Positions 14,721 through 22,040 of a DNA stretch of 62,095 bases are shown piece by piece. The notes under the pieces were generated by a model. That model was given only the letters and a program-made list of their open reading frames with translations. It was not told the DNA's origin and did not search any database. Position numbers and translations under genes: made by a program. The DNA is from a virus. The stretch spans positions 1 to 62,095 of the IMG/VR virus record IMGVR_UViG_3300005747_000076. The stretch is one strand, 5' to 3'. The stretch's first letter is position 1, and each line of letters opens with the position of its first letter.

Positions 14721-15526
14721 CTAGCGTCTCCAAATGCTCTTATTAATTTCATAGCATCTTCATATTGCTTAAGTCTTTTAATAAGATTTTCATTGTTCTT
14801 TTGTAAATGTTTAAGTTGAGTATCTTTATCTTTTAACTGTTGTTTAGTTATTTCAATAGTAGATTTAGTATCATTCAACTTATTTTCAACCATTGTTAAA
14901 TATAAATCTTTATACTTATTAACATACTCATCACGGTTTTTAAATGATTTACCTAAGAACTCTGAAATTGATTTATTTACTAAGGTCATGATAATACTAT
15001 TTAAATCAGCTTCACCTGTTTTCTGTAGTATATTTTTATGTTTCTGCTCAATATCCATTAGTTCTTTATAATCATCACATGAATTCATATGCCTTTCAAG
15101 GTTAACACTCATAATTTTTTTATTACAACCTGGGCATTTATCTTTTTGTTGGAAGTTATGGCTTCCATTTTTTTTGTTTGTTCTATATCTCTTTTGCCCA
15201 GTTGGCAAATCTTTAATCAAACCTTCATCTTTTAATTCACGTAATTGTTTCTTCTCATCTTGGCAATCTGAGTTATATAAAAACCAATGTTCATGTTTTA
15301 CACAATAATCTGTTGATCCTTTTTGTCTTGCGGCACATCCGCAAATATTCCATGCTCTCCAATCACCTTCAGGCAATGGACCATGTAATGCAGATAATTT
15401 ATCAACCATCATTTTATCTTTTTTATCACGCTCAGCTTTATTTCTTGCTTTATTAATTTTACATTCATCAACAGTTGTAATAGTAAAATTCAATCTTTCT
15501 CTTAATGGTAAATCTTTATATAACAT
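14717..15526 (-). CDS. Zinc-finger/coiled-coil protein
   Basis: A 269-residue protein from the ATG at 15526 (TTGGAG 6-7 bases upstream). Two Cys/His clusters are visible: NICGCAARQKGSTDYCVKHEH (about 60-80) and CPGCNKKI...ERHMNSC (about 133-152), the second resembling a C2HC zinc finger. The C-terminal 100 residues form a long coiled coil (ITKQQLKDKDTQLKHLQKNN). Probably a nucleic-acid-binding or scaffold-like protein; the function is unknown. Confidence 0.65.
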   Translation of the reverse strand: MLYKDLPLRERLNFTITTVDECKINKARNKAERDKKDKMMVDKLSALHGPLPEGDWRAWNICGCAARQKGSTDYCVKHEHWFLYNSDCQDEKKQLRELKDEGLIKDLPTGQKRYRTNKKNGSHNFQQKDKCPGCNKKIMSVNLERHMNSCDDYKELMDIEQKHKNILQKTGEADLNSIIMTLVNKSISEFLGKSFKNRDEYVNKYKDLYLTMVENKLNDTKSTIEITKQQLKDKDTQLKHLQKNNENLIKRLKQYEDAMKLIRAFGDAS

Positions 15527-15834
15527 ATTTGTCTCCAATCTTTAATCTTTAGTATGTTATGTTATTATTATAACTAAGTATTATTGATTTTATAAAAAAT
15601 TTTAAATAAAAAAAAATTAAGAATTATTTGATATATATTAAGTAAGTATAAAAAAGAAAAAAAGTTATAAAAATACTTTCATTTTATTATACTATATATG
15701 TCCCCAATCAAATATCATACATTTTCTAATATTAGATTTTGTATGATTAATAAAAAATACTAAAAAAAAATCTAAAATATAGTTATACTACATAATTAGA
15801 TTAAGAACATCTATAAAAGAAAGCGAAACACAAT
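15527..15834. other. Divergent intergenic region
   Basis: This 308-base, extremely A+T-rich gap lies between a minus gene and the amidase. It holds the nested palindrome at 15714-15747 and AT tracts able to act as promoters in both directions. No reading frame with a ribosome site was found. Confidence 0.5.
15714..15747. promoter_or_regulatory. Nested palindrome, operator-like
   Basis: ATCATACA (15714-15721) and TGTATGAT (15740-15747) are perfect complements around a 12-base perfect palindrome, TCTAATATTAGA (15725-15736), with three T on each side. The symmetry suggests a dimer- or tetramer-binding site about 90 bases before the amidase start. Confidence 0.55.
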
Positions 15835-16626
15835 ATGCTAGAACACTTAAACAGTAATAAAACTTATGTGCGACTACTACAACAAGAAATAGGAACAACT
15901 GCTGATGGTGTTGCAGGACCTAATACTTTAAAAGCTGCTGAAGAATTTTATGGTAAACCTGTTATTTCACACAATGGTAAATTAATTCCTATTAACTTCA
16001 GTGGAAAAATTAATCACAGTTATAGTTTACATGAATTACCTGATGGAAGTAAAAACTGGTATAGCAGAAAAACTCCTATTGACAATATTGTAGTTCATTG
16101 GGGAGGTTTAAATGCTCCTCATTGTTATCAGGTATTTTTTAATCCAAAATATGCACATACTTCATCACATTTCTTGGTTGGACATAATCCAAAAAGCGGT
16201 GAACTTGAAGTTTTCCAATGCCTAGATACAGCGCAAGTTGCTTATCATGCAGGAAAAGCTAATAAACAATCAGTAGGTGTTGATATTTGCCAGCATCCTT
16301 CAATTAAATATTTAGATAAAACTAAGTCTTGGTATCCAGGTGCTGAAGTAATTACTAATCCTAGCAAACGCGGGCCGCAAGGTGATATTGTTGATATTGA
16401 CCCACAGCTAGCAGAATTTGCAAGAGAATTCCTTAAAGCACTAAGAACTGCAATGGACTTAGATCATAAGCCAGTTTGTGAAGATGAACAAGTTTATAAG
16501 ATTGAAGATGTAAAACAAAGATACTCAATTCTAGGTCATCACAACTTCTCAGTCCAAAAATGGGATGTTATTCCTTGGGCAGATAGATTATATCATGGAA
16601 TAGACGACGAAGAAAATATTTGCTGA
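15835..16626 (+). CDS. N-acetylmuramoyl-L-alanine amidase (endolysin)
   Basis: A 263-residue protein. The N-terminus (about 10-40, QQEIGTTADGVAGPNTLKAA) is a single peptidoglycan-binding repeat. An amidase_2/PGRP zinc domain follows, with expected ligands H88 (IVVHWGG), H138 (AYHAGKA) and the H235/H236...D244 block (LGHHNFSVQKWDVIPW). It cleaves the bond between muramic acid and the stem peptide to lyse the host. No signal peptide is seen, so release would need a holin. The next gene overlaps its stop by 1 base. A weak GAAAG site and the upstream palindrome suggest controlled expression. Confidence 0.85.
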   Translation: MLEHLNSNKTYVRLLQQEIGTTADGVAGPNTLKAAEEFYGKPVISHNGKLIPINFSGKINHSYSLHELPDGSKNWYSRKTPIDNIVVHWGGLNAPHCYQVFFNPKYAHTSSHFLVGHNPKSGELEVFQCLDTAQVAYHAGKANKQSVGVDICQHPSIKYLDKTKSWYPGAEVITNPSKRGPQGDIVDIDPQLAEFAREFLKALRTAMDLDHKPVCEDEQVYKIEDVKQRYSILGHHNFSVQKWDVIPWADRLYHGIDDEENIC

Positions 16627-17288
16627 TGAATATGGTGCATGATATGACATTATCTATTGAAGAAAAGCATAAGCAAATAAAAGAATACTTATGGGATACG
16701 TGGAAAAATAGCGACAGATACGGTGAATTTATAATTGAATTAGACGATTATGATGTTGAAGGAGCTAAAGAAGTTGGAATTAGACGTTATGAAAACAATA
16801 GAAAAGCTAAAGTAAAAAATCGCAAACTATCTAATAAACCTATTAATGGCCATGAAAGAGATATTTTAGGTGCTTGCGGTGAATTAGCAGCTATTAAGTG
16901 GCTTAAGAAAAACGGATACGAAGCTTCATTTGAAAAATTCCACAATGTTAATAATATTTCAGGTGAAAATGATAAATTTGATACAGATATAGTATTTGAT
17001 GGAAAAGAATTAACAGTTGAAATTAAAACAACTGAAAAACCTTTAAATAGTAAATTAATTTATCCACTTCACAAAGGTAAGAAACAAAATCAGCCTGATA
17101 TATTTTTACTAGTATGCCAGATAGATAGAAATAGGCACGTAATAAAAGGTTTTACAACAGCAGAAAATGTATTAAATAATATAGATGATGATTTACCAAC
17201 TAAGGCATATTCAATACACGAAAAAAACCTTTCAGCAGATTTAGACAAAATAATTAATGAAATTTTATTAGGAGAAGAAAATGAGTAA
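16626..17288 (+). CDS. PDDEXK-like nuclease
   Basis: A 220-residue protein. The start at 16626 overlaps the amidase stop (TGATG). A restriction-nuclease-like core is visible: GACGELAAIKWLKKNGYE (helix with Glu), FDTDIVFDGKELTVEIKTTE (D-x(n)-E-x-K) and a following KKQNQPDIFLLVCQ strand. The N-terminal third is helical. Such enzymes act in recombination, host DNA degradation or defence; which applies is not visible. It is co-transcribed with the amidase and the 59-residue gene. Confidence 0.6.
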   Translation: MNMVHDMTLSIEEKHKQIKEYLWDTWKNSDRYGEFIIELDDYDVEGAKEVGIRRYENNRKAKVKNRKLSNKPINGHERDILGACGELAAIKWLKKNGYEASFEKFHNVNNISGENDKFDTDIVFDGKELTVEIKTTEKPLNSKLIYPLHKGKKQNQPDIFLLVCQIDRNRHVIKGFTTAENVLNNIDDDLPTKAYSIHEKNLSADLDKIINEILLGEENE

Positions 17289-17460
17289 TTTACAACTAGA
17301 TAATGAACAAATTAAAGCAGTTAATATTCTTATTGCTGCAGCTGGTGTAGCACAAAAAGCTGGTGCATTTAGCCTTGAGGATGCAAAAACAATCTTTCAG
17401 GCAATTAAAACACTAGCTCCTGAACAAGAAGTTGAGAAAAAGGAGGAAGTTAGCGCATAA
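17281..17460 (+). CDS. Hypothetical small protein (59 residues)
   Basis: A short helical protein starting MSNLQLDNEQIKAVNILI and ending in Glu/Lys repeats. GGAGAAGAAA lies directly before the ATG at 17281, and the frame overlaps the previous gene by 8 bases. It is the last gene of the amidase unit, followed by a terminator 43 bases on. Its function is unknown. Confidence 0.6.
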   Translation: MSNLQLDNEQIKAVNILIAAAGVAQKAGAFSLEDAKTIFQAIKTLAPEQEVEKKEEVSA

Positions 17461-17503
17461 TAATTTGAATTCCTTTTTTATGATTGATTAATGTTAACAT
17501 AAG

Positions 17504-17534
17504 AAGCTGTAAATCCCCACTTACGGCTTTTTTT
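17504..17534 (+). terminator. Intrinsic terminator of the amidase unit
   Basis: Stem AAGCTGTAA/TTACGGCTT (one G-U pair), followed by seven T. Confidence 0.8.
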
Positions 17535-17575
17535 GTGCCTAAAATTAGTAATTATAAAAAGTTATGGCAGTAAAC

Positions 17576-17614
17576 ACAAAAAAACCTGTCCATATATTTT
17601 AATATAAACAGGTT
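17576..17614 (-). terminator. Intrinsic terminator of the late region
   Basis: Stem AACCTGT/ACAGGTT (17583-17589 with 17608-17614), then a T run on the minus strand. It ends the lipoprotein transcript. Confidence 0.8.
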
Positions 17615-17615
17615 T

Positions 17616-17633
17616 AAGATTTAACAGAGATAA
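17616..17633 (-). repeat. 18-base 3' untranslated repeat, copy 1
   Basis: The sequence (minus) TTATCTCTGTTAAATCTT lies between the lipoprotein stop and its terminator. An identical copy is at 36622-36639 after the tail tube gene. Confidence 0.85.
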
Positions 17634-17659
17634 TTCTGGTGTTTGTTGCCTATATTAAA

Positions 17660-17944
17660 TTAACAGGCACATCCTTCATCTTCACAGTCAGGATCTTCAC
17701 AAGCTTCTGGCTCCATATCCATTTCTTCTGGCATCATTTCGCCTCCTTCTTCTGGCATTTCCATATCCATTTCCATACCAGCTTCAGGCATTGCCTCTTC
17801 ACCAGCCATTTCTTCACAGCCTTCTTCCTGCTCCATAACACATTCAATGCCTGCAACAGGATCTTCTTCTTTTTCTTTCTTTTTACCTTCACATGCAACA
17901 AACAATGATAAAGATAACAATAAAACGGTTAATAGTCTAAACAT
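17660..17944 (-). CDS. Acidic Met/Glu/Cys-rich lipoprotein
   Basis: A 94-residue protein. A signal peptide (MFRLLTVLLLSLSLFVAC) with a lipobox-type FVAC at residues 15-18 is followed by a very acidic mature part built of Met/Glu/Pro runs (EMDMEMPEEGGEMMPEEMDM) and five Cys near the end (CEDPDCEDEGCAC). It may bind metal or cations in the envelope. Last gene of the late minus-strand run, with its own AT-rich tract upstream and a strong terminator. A small outer-membrane lipoprotein at the end of the late region could serve lysis (o-spanin-like) or exclusion; not shown. Confidence 0.7.
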   Translation of the reverse strand: MFRLLTVLLLSLSLFVACEGKKKEKEEDPVAGIECVMEQEEGCEEMAGEEAMPEAGMEMDMEMPEEGGEMMPEEMDMEPEACEDPDCEDEGCAC

Positions 17945-17979
17945 AACAATTCCCTTTCTAATTTTAGTATTCTGTTATA

Positions 17980-17998
17980 TGACGTATATTATATATGA
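17980..17998 (-). promoter_or_regulatory. Candidate promoter tract
   Basis: CATATATAATATACG (minus), about 40 bases before the lipoprotein ATG, contains TATAAT. It could drive the lipoprotein separately from the cyclase cluster. Confidence 0.35.
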
Positions 17999-18013
17999 TT
18001 TTTACAAAGATTT

Positions 18014-18514
18014 TTAATCATTATTTTCTTTAGGCAACCAATTTTTAATATCTGTATGTAATTCAACCTCGTCAGGAGTTTGGCGCCTTATAATTTCTTT
18101 ATCTTTGAATATAGATAATTCAGTAATCATTGCTAACTGAAGATCACTTATTTGGTCTCTTAATATTTGTAATTGAATTTGACTATCACGCAATCTACTA
18201 ATTAATGCTTGCCTATCAGCATTTGCAACTGCTAATTTTTCCTTTAGTTCTTCTATTTCTGCAGGATCTCTGCCTGCTGCAATTGCTATCATACTGCCTA
18301 TTGACCCTGTTATAGTTCCTAAAACACCTACAACTATATCTCTATTATCAGGATTTATAGGGACAAATGCTAGAAATAAAATCATTAATATAACAAATCC
18401 AAGAAAAACTACTGAAAATACCCATCCTTTACGTGCTTTTTCACTTTGAGTAAATTCTTTTACTTTCTTTTTTACTTCTTCTTTTTCTTTCTGTTGATTA
18501 CTTGGGTCATTCAT
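18014..18514 (-). CDS. Two-helix membrane protein with cytoplasmic-type coiled coil, coupled to the cyclase
   Basis: A 166-residue protein. A charged N-terminal helix (about 8-28) is followed by two predicted membrane helices (about 30-53, VFSVVFLGFVILMILFLAFV, and about 58-81, GVLGTITGSIGSMIAIAAG), then a coiled coil (about 85-135) and an acidic tail. Both ends would lie on the same side. It overlaps the stop of the cyclase by 4 bases (ATGA), so the two are made together. No cyclic-nucleotide-binding domain is seen. It could be a holin-like, channel or effector protein; the pairing with a cyclase is the main clue. Confidence 0.7.
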   Translation of the reverse strand: MNDPSNQQKEKEEVKKKVKEFTQSEKARKGWVFSVVFLGFVILMILFLAFVPINPDNRDIVVGVLGTITGSIGSMIAIAAGRDPAEIEELKEKLAVANADRQALISRLRDSQIQLQILRDQISDLQLAMITELSIFKDKEIIRRQTPDEVELHTDIKNWLPKENND

Positions 18515-19383
18515 TTCTTTAAATCCTCTATAGTAATTTTAATAATATGTTTAACAAAATCAAATATAACATCAATCCATTCAAAAGGTCTAAGAATTAA
18601 ATAATCTATATTCCAACTTTGTTTTGCATAAGGATCACTTAACAGAGGCCATAATATCCAAAGCCAAGCAAACATTACAATAAATCCAATACGCCAGAAA
18701 AAATATTCAACTATTTCAATAATTCTTTTATTTCTTAACCTTACTCTTACTTTTCCTTTTCCACCAATCCTTTTACTTTTCTCGCTATCAGGCGGAGGCT
18801 GTAGTTGTGCTTCAATCAATCCCATTGCATAAACTTGTTCAGGCTCTGAAACACCTTTGAATTTATATAATCCAACAAATACACTTAATGCATTTTTAGG
18901 AATGTGTATATTTCTTTTCTTTCTTTCTTTAAATTTCATCATTGCAGAATGTGATAGTAATATTTGTTCTTCTGCACATAATGACATAATACGCGCAGCA
19001 ATGTTTTTTCCTAATCCATCAATATTAATACGCTTCGCACCGCCTGAAACTAAACTTTCTGCAGTTTTAGTTATAGTCATTTTATCCCAGTGTATACCTA
19101 TTCTGCTCCTGAAAGGAAATTTATGAACTCTTAAATATTTCTTATAGGCAAATGCAAATGCAACAGCGTCATGCACTGTTCCAAAATACATTAAAGTTCC
19201 ATCACTTGCGTCAATCCATTGTCCATTATGTTTAGTAATTAATGACATTACAACTTTATCATGTGTGCTAAACCATTTTGCCGCTGTTCTAGATCCGTGT
19301 TTTTGCACAAACTTCGTGCTCCCAATAATGTCTGTTATGACTATTGCTATCCAGTCATCAACCATTTCTTGTGGCATCCCCAT
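18511..19383 (-). CDS. Class III nucleotidyl cyclase with C-terminal membrane helix
   Basis: A 290-residue protein; AAAGGAAAAATAAT precedes the ATG. The cyclase homology domain covers about 10-190. The two metal Asp are D18 (VITDIIGST) and D61 (DASDGTLMYFG). The Asn/Arg pair of the transition state is N127 and R131 (GKNIAARI), and the substrate-side Asp is D122 (IDGLG). The usual base-selecting Lys is not found; Ile or Asp stands there, so the product nucleotide cannot be predicted. The end shows the familiar GLYKFKGVSEPEQVYAM block, then a basic linker, a membrane helix (about 228-248) and an amphipathic tail. It sits in the late operon between holin-like and coiled-coil membrane proteins. 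Cyclases are rare in phages. Confidence 0.85.
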   Translation of the reverse strand: MGMPQEMVDDWIAIVITDIIGSTKFVQKHGSRTAAKWFSTHDKVVMSLITKHNGQWIDASDGTLMYFGTVHDAVAFAFAYKKYLRVHKFPFRSRIGIHWDKMTITKTAESLVSGGAKRINIDGLGKNIAARIMSLCAEEQILLSHSAMMKFKERKKRNIHIPKNALSVFVGLYKFKGVSEPEQVYAMGLIEAQLQPPPDSEKSKRIGGKGKVRVRLRNKRIIEIVEYFFWRIGFIVMFAWLWILWPLLSDPYAKQSWNIDYLILRPFEWIDVIFDFVKHIIKITIEDLKK

Positions 19384-19395
19384 ATTATTTTTCCT

Positions 19396-19677
19396 TTATG
19401 TAGGTTTAATATGTATCGTGCATTTACAGTGTTTAGCAATATTTAAACACATTGGACAAGGGCAATTATCTGTAGGCCATTTACATTCTGTTGCTAATAT
19501 ATTACATGGACACTTTTGAATTGTGCAAATACAATCAACTTTTCCACATAATGCACATACTGTTGGGTCATCCCAATTAGTATTTTCAGGAGACCAATCA
19601 TATAAAGTTTTACTCGGGTCAAACGAAGGAGGATTAACTTGTTGTGGGGGAATTAAATGTTTATTTTTTCTTTTCAA
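19396..19677 (-). CDS. Cys-rich protein, probable metal binder
   Basis: A 93-residue protein from a TTG start at 19677 with GAGGAG about 8-10 bases before. Residues about 40-90 carry about 12 Cys in closely spaced CxxC, CxC and CPxxC pairs (CALCGKVDCIC; CPCPMCLNIAKHC), a pattern of metal-binding or disulphide-rich proteins; no family was recognised. It is placed 12 bases before the cyclase start and may belong to its pathway. No membrane helix or signal peptide. Confidence 0.6.
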   Translation of the reverse strand: MKRKNKHLIPPQQVNPPSFDPSKTLYDWSPENTNWDDPTVCALCGKVDCICTIQKCPCNILATECKWPTDNCPCPMCLNIAKHCKCTIHIKPT

Positions 19678-20025
19678 GTGAAATCTCCTCAGTTTCTATT
19701 AATTCATTTAAGTCTTCACCCTCACTTACTTTTTTTTTAATTCATCCAGCTCTTTTTTAAGCTTTTGATCTTCTCTATCAAATATCTCCACGGCTGAATG
19801 TAAATATTTATCCAAACTTGATTGCCCAATGACATACCCAATTGTAAGTGCTGAAGATGATACGACCATAGCAAGTAATATTGACATTTCATATAAATCA
19901 ATTGTGCCAATATGTGTTATAAGCCAGCCCATCAAGCCTTTTGTAGTAAGTTCAGCTATTAGATAAGCCAAAAACTTTTTACTTTGCATAGGCTTACTGC
20001 CATCTGCTGTTGGTTTGTTTGTCAT
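19661..20025 (-). other. Possible -1 frameshift product of the holin-like gene
   Basis: The last codons of the 19726-20025 frame contain A-AAA-AAG immediately before TAA, identical to the dnaX slippery heptamer. A -1 slip would add 22 residues (beginning VSEGEDLNELIETEE) and stop at 19661, filling the gap to the next gene. A homopolymer sequencing error in the nine-A run would give the same picture. Confidence 0.35.
19726..20025 (-). CDS. Holin-like two-helix membrane protein
   Basis: A 99-residue protein. Two hydrophobic segments (about 22-42, LAYLIAELTTKGLMGWLITHI, and about 48-68, SILLAMVVSSSALTIGYVIG) are followed by a highly charged C-terminal helix (DREDQKLKKELDELKKK). This is the size and layout of class II-type holins. 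It overlaps the upstream structural gene by 4 bases. No endolysin is adjacent; the amidase is on the other strand at 15835. A -1 frameshift could extend it. Confidence 0.6.
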   Translation of the reverse strand: MTNKPTADGSKPMQSKKFLAYLIAELTTKGLMGWLITHIGTIDLYEMSILLAMVVSSSALTIGYVIGQSSLDKYLHSAVEIFDREDQKLKKELDELKKK

Positions 20026-21932
20026 AATAAATTCCTTTGTGGTTCAACATAAATTTCTTCTGCAGGTGCAATTTGTGGATTAAAATAAGTTCCAAAAACG
20101 CTATTACAACGTTGATATAAATAAATTTTATCATCTATGTTTGCTGCTAGCATTTCCATAAAATTAAATCCTCTATTAGTATCATTACTAACATCTTCTT
20201 CGCCATTTAATGCACTAATAAACATATCAAATTGTATAAAGTTTCTATCAATAAAACTATCAATACCTTTAAAGCATGTTCTTTCAAATCTTATATGGAA
20301 TTTTCCGTCTTGATCTCTAAAAATAATCCAAGGTAATATTTCAATTTCTACATCATTTACATTTGAGTTTTCAAATAATTCTGCAGTTTCTTCATCCATT
20401 CCGTTCCAGTATGTGCATCCATAACTATCTAACTGATAATTTCCGTTTCCGTTATTATCAATAAATCTATTTTTAATGAAGTAGAATTTTTTATTTATTC
20501 TGCATAATCTTTGAACATGTGAACAATTTAAACTATTGTTTCCGTAATCATAAATTACACCAACATTAGGCTGATAAGATGTATCATTATATGCTAATCC
20601 AACTGCCCACCTATCAGCTGCTCCTAACTCATTAGGGAAAACTCTAAATTCAACATCATTTCCTTTAAGTCTTACAGGAAGATTTAGTTTTTTAAATATC
20701 TCATAAAAATATTCAAATATAACACGTGTTAATTCTCTTTCACCGTATTCAATTCTGTTAAATGCTCTTTCCCACTGTGTTTGACTAACTAATTCAGGTT
20801 TTACAAAGCCAGTATTTAATAGTTTGTAAAAATTCTCAATAACTGAAAAATCAAAATGGTCTGTATGCAGTCGTGTTCCTTTATATATAATAGGATTTTC
20901 AATACTATCAGTTAAAACAGCGTCTTCATGCGGAGGAATTTGATCATCACCTGCATAGATTTTTGGATTTTCTAAATCATGTTGCCTAGGACCTTTTCCA
21001 CTAGTTCTTACAAGTTTTTTAAGTCCAGTTAAGAAATGAATATTCCTATCAGTTCCTCTACCAACTGCTTCATATTCATATTCACCATTTCCTATTATAA
21101 TTCTGCCTCCAGCTGGATTTAAACCTAATGAAGTTTCAATATAAAGTCTATCATCACCTTTATTCCAGTCTTGAGTAATAATTGTGTATGAGTTATTGTA
21201 AAGATTTTGTAAACCTTCACCTACTGCCTGTAGTAAATAACTCCAATTGCTATCTTGTCCTTTAATATAACCTTTACTTGCATCATATGCGTCAGTTCTT
21301 TCACCCGCATCCCAAAAGCTAGGTAAATTATGGCGCAAACTCATTGTTTTATCAAATCTTAATCTAGTTATAACTTCAAAATCTTCTAATTCAATAGGCT
21401 TATAAATTCCAAATCCATTAACTATAGGCTGAAGTTGTAATCTATAATTACCTTTTGGCATAACAGGAGTTGTAACTAATAATTCATCTTGCTGAGAATT
21501 TGTAAAACAACGATGTCTAAGATTAGGAATTGAAGATTGACCTAGGAAATATGTATCTGTTAATTCATCATTTTCGTCTAATAAAATAAATTTCAACTGA
21601 AATGGGCCTAATGGATTACCTGGAGTAGCATTATTTCCTGCTCTAGATATTAAATTTCTTATACTACTAAAATCTCCATGTATTCTTATTATTTCTCCAC
21701 CATTATCTGCTAATTTTTTGTAATTAGGAGGAATACCGGGAGGTGTTTCAATACTAATTGAAGGTTTTAAAAAAGGATCACCATGGCCAGTTTCTGCAAT
21801 ATTAATATAATCATTACTATTTACTGCCAATGGCCAAGGTGCACCAAAACCTGCGTCTCTCGGTGGAGCATCGCCACTAAATGTTGGTGAACCAAAACCT
21901 ATCTCGACGCCATTAAATCTTATTTCGGCCAT
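20022..21932 (-). CDS. Virion protein, probably tail or baseplate
   Basis: A 636-residue protein not recognised at family level. It is beta-rich, with many Gly/Pro/Asn turns, and has no signal or membrane segment. It is placed directly after the fiber-type genes in the late run, with GGAG upstream and a GACATCAAAC-containing leader. A peripheral baseplate or receptor-binding accessory is the likely class from position. A conserved-looking region is RHNLPSFWDAGERTDAYDAS (about 200-219). Confidence 0.6.
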   Translation of the reverse strand: MAEIRFNGVEIGFGSPTFSGDAPPRDAGFGAPWPLAVNSNDYINIAETGHGDPFLKPSISIETPPGIPPNYKKLADNGGEIIRIHGDFSSIRNLISRAGNNATPGNPLGPFQLKFILLDENDELTDTYFLGQSSIPNLRHRCFTNSQQDELLVTTPVMPKGNYRLQLQPIVNGFGIYKPIELEDFEVITRLRFDKTMSLRHNLPSFWDAGERTDAYDASKGYIKGQDSNWSYLLQAVGEGLQNLYNNSYTIITQDWNKGDDRLYIETSLGLNPAGGRIIIGNGEYEYEAVGRGTDRNIHFLTGLKKLVRTSGKGPRQHDLENPKIYAGDDQIPPHEDAVLTDSIENPIIYKGTRLHTDHFDFSVIENFYKLLNTGFVKPELVSQTQWERAFNRIEYGERELTRVIFEYFYEIFKKLNLPVRLKGNDVEFRVFPNELGAADRWAVGLAYNDTSYQPNVGVIYDYGNNSLNCSHVQRLCRINKKFYFIKNRFIDNNGNGNYQLDSYGCTYWNGMDEETAELFENSNVNDVEIEILPWIIFRDQDGKFHIRFERTCFKGIDSFIDRNFIQFDMFISALNGEEDVSNDTNRGFNFMEMLAANIDDKIYLYQRCNSVFGTYFNPQIAPAEEIYVEPQRNLL

Positions 21933-21966
21933 TTACAATCTCCTGTTTTAATTCTGTTTAATTTGT

Positions 21967-21985
21967 TTGATGTCTTTATATATAT
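21967..21985 (-). promoter_or_regulatory. Late-type control element (TATATATAAA + GACATCAA)
   Basis: Reading minus, TATATATAAA is followed at once by GACATCAAAC, about 35 bases before the ATG at 21932. The same GACATCAAAC...ACAGAAT leader occurs before 41295. Confidence 0.45.
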
Positions 21986-22021
21986 ACTCCAATTTACTGC
22001 AAAGATTAATCTGGAGTATAT
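21982..22021 (-). terminator. Large inverted repeat between late units
   Basis: ATATACTCCA (21982-21991) and TGGAGTATAT (22012-22021) are perfect complements with a 20-base loop, located 20 bases after the fiber stop. No T run follows, so it may end or process the transcript, or overlap the promoter of the next gene. Confidence 0.45.
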
Positions 22022-22040
22022 TCTCGTTATTGATATGATA

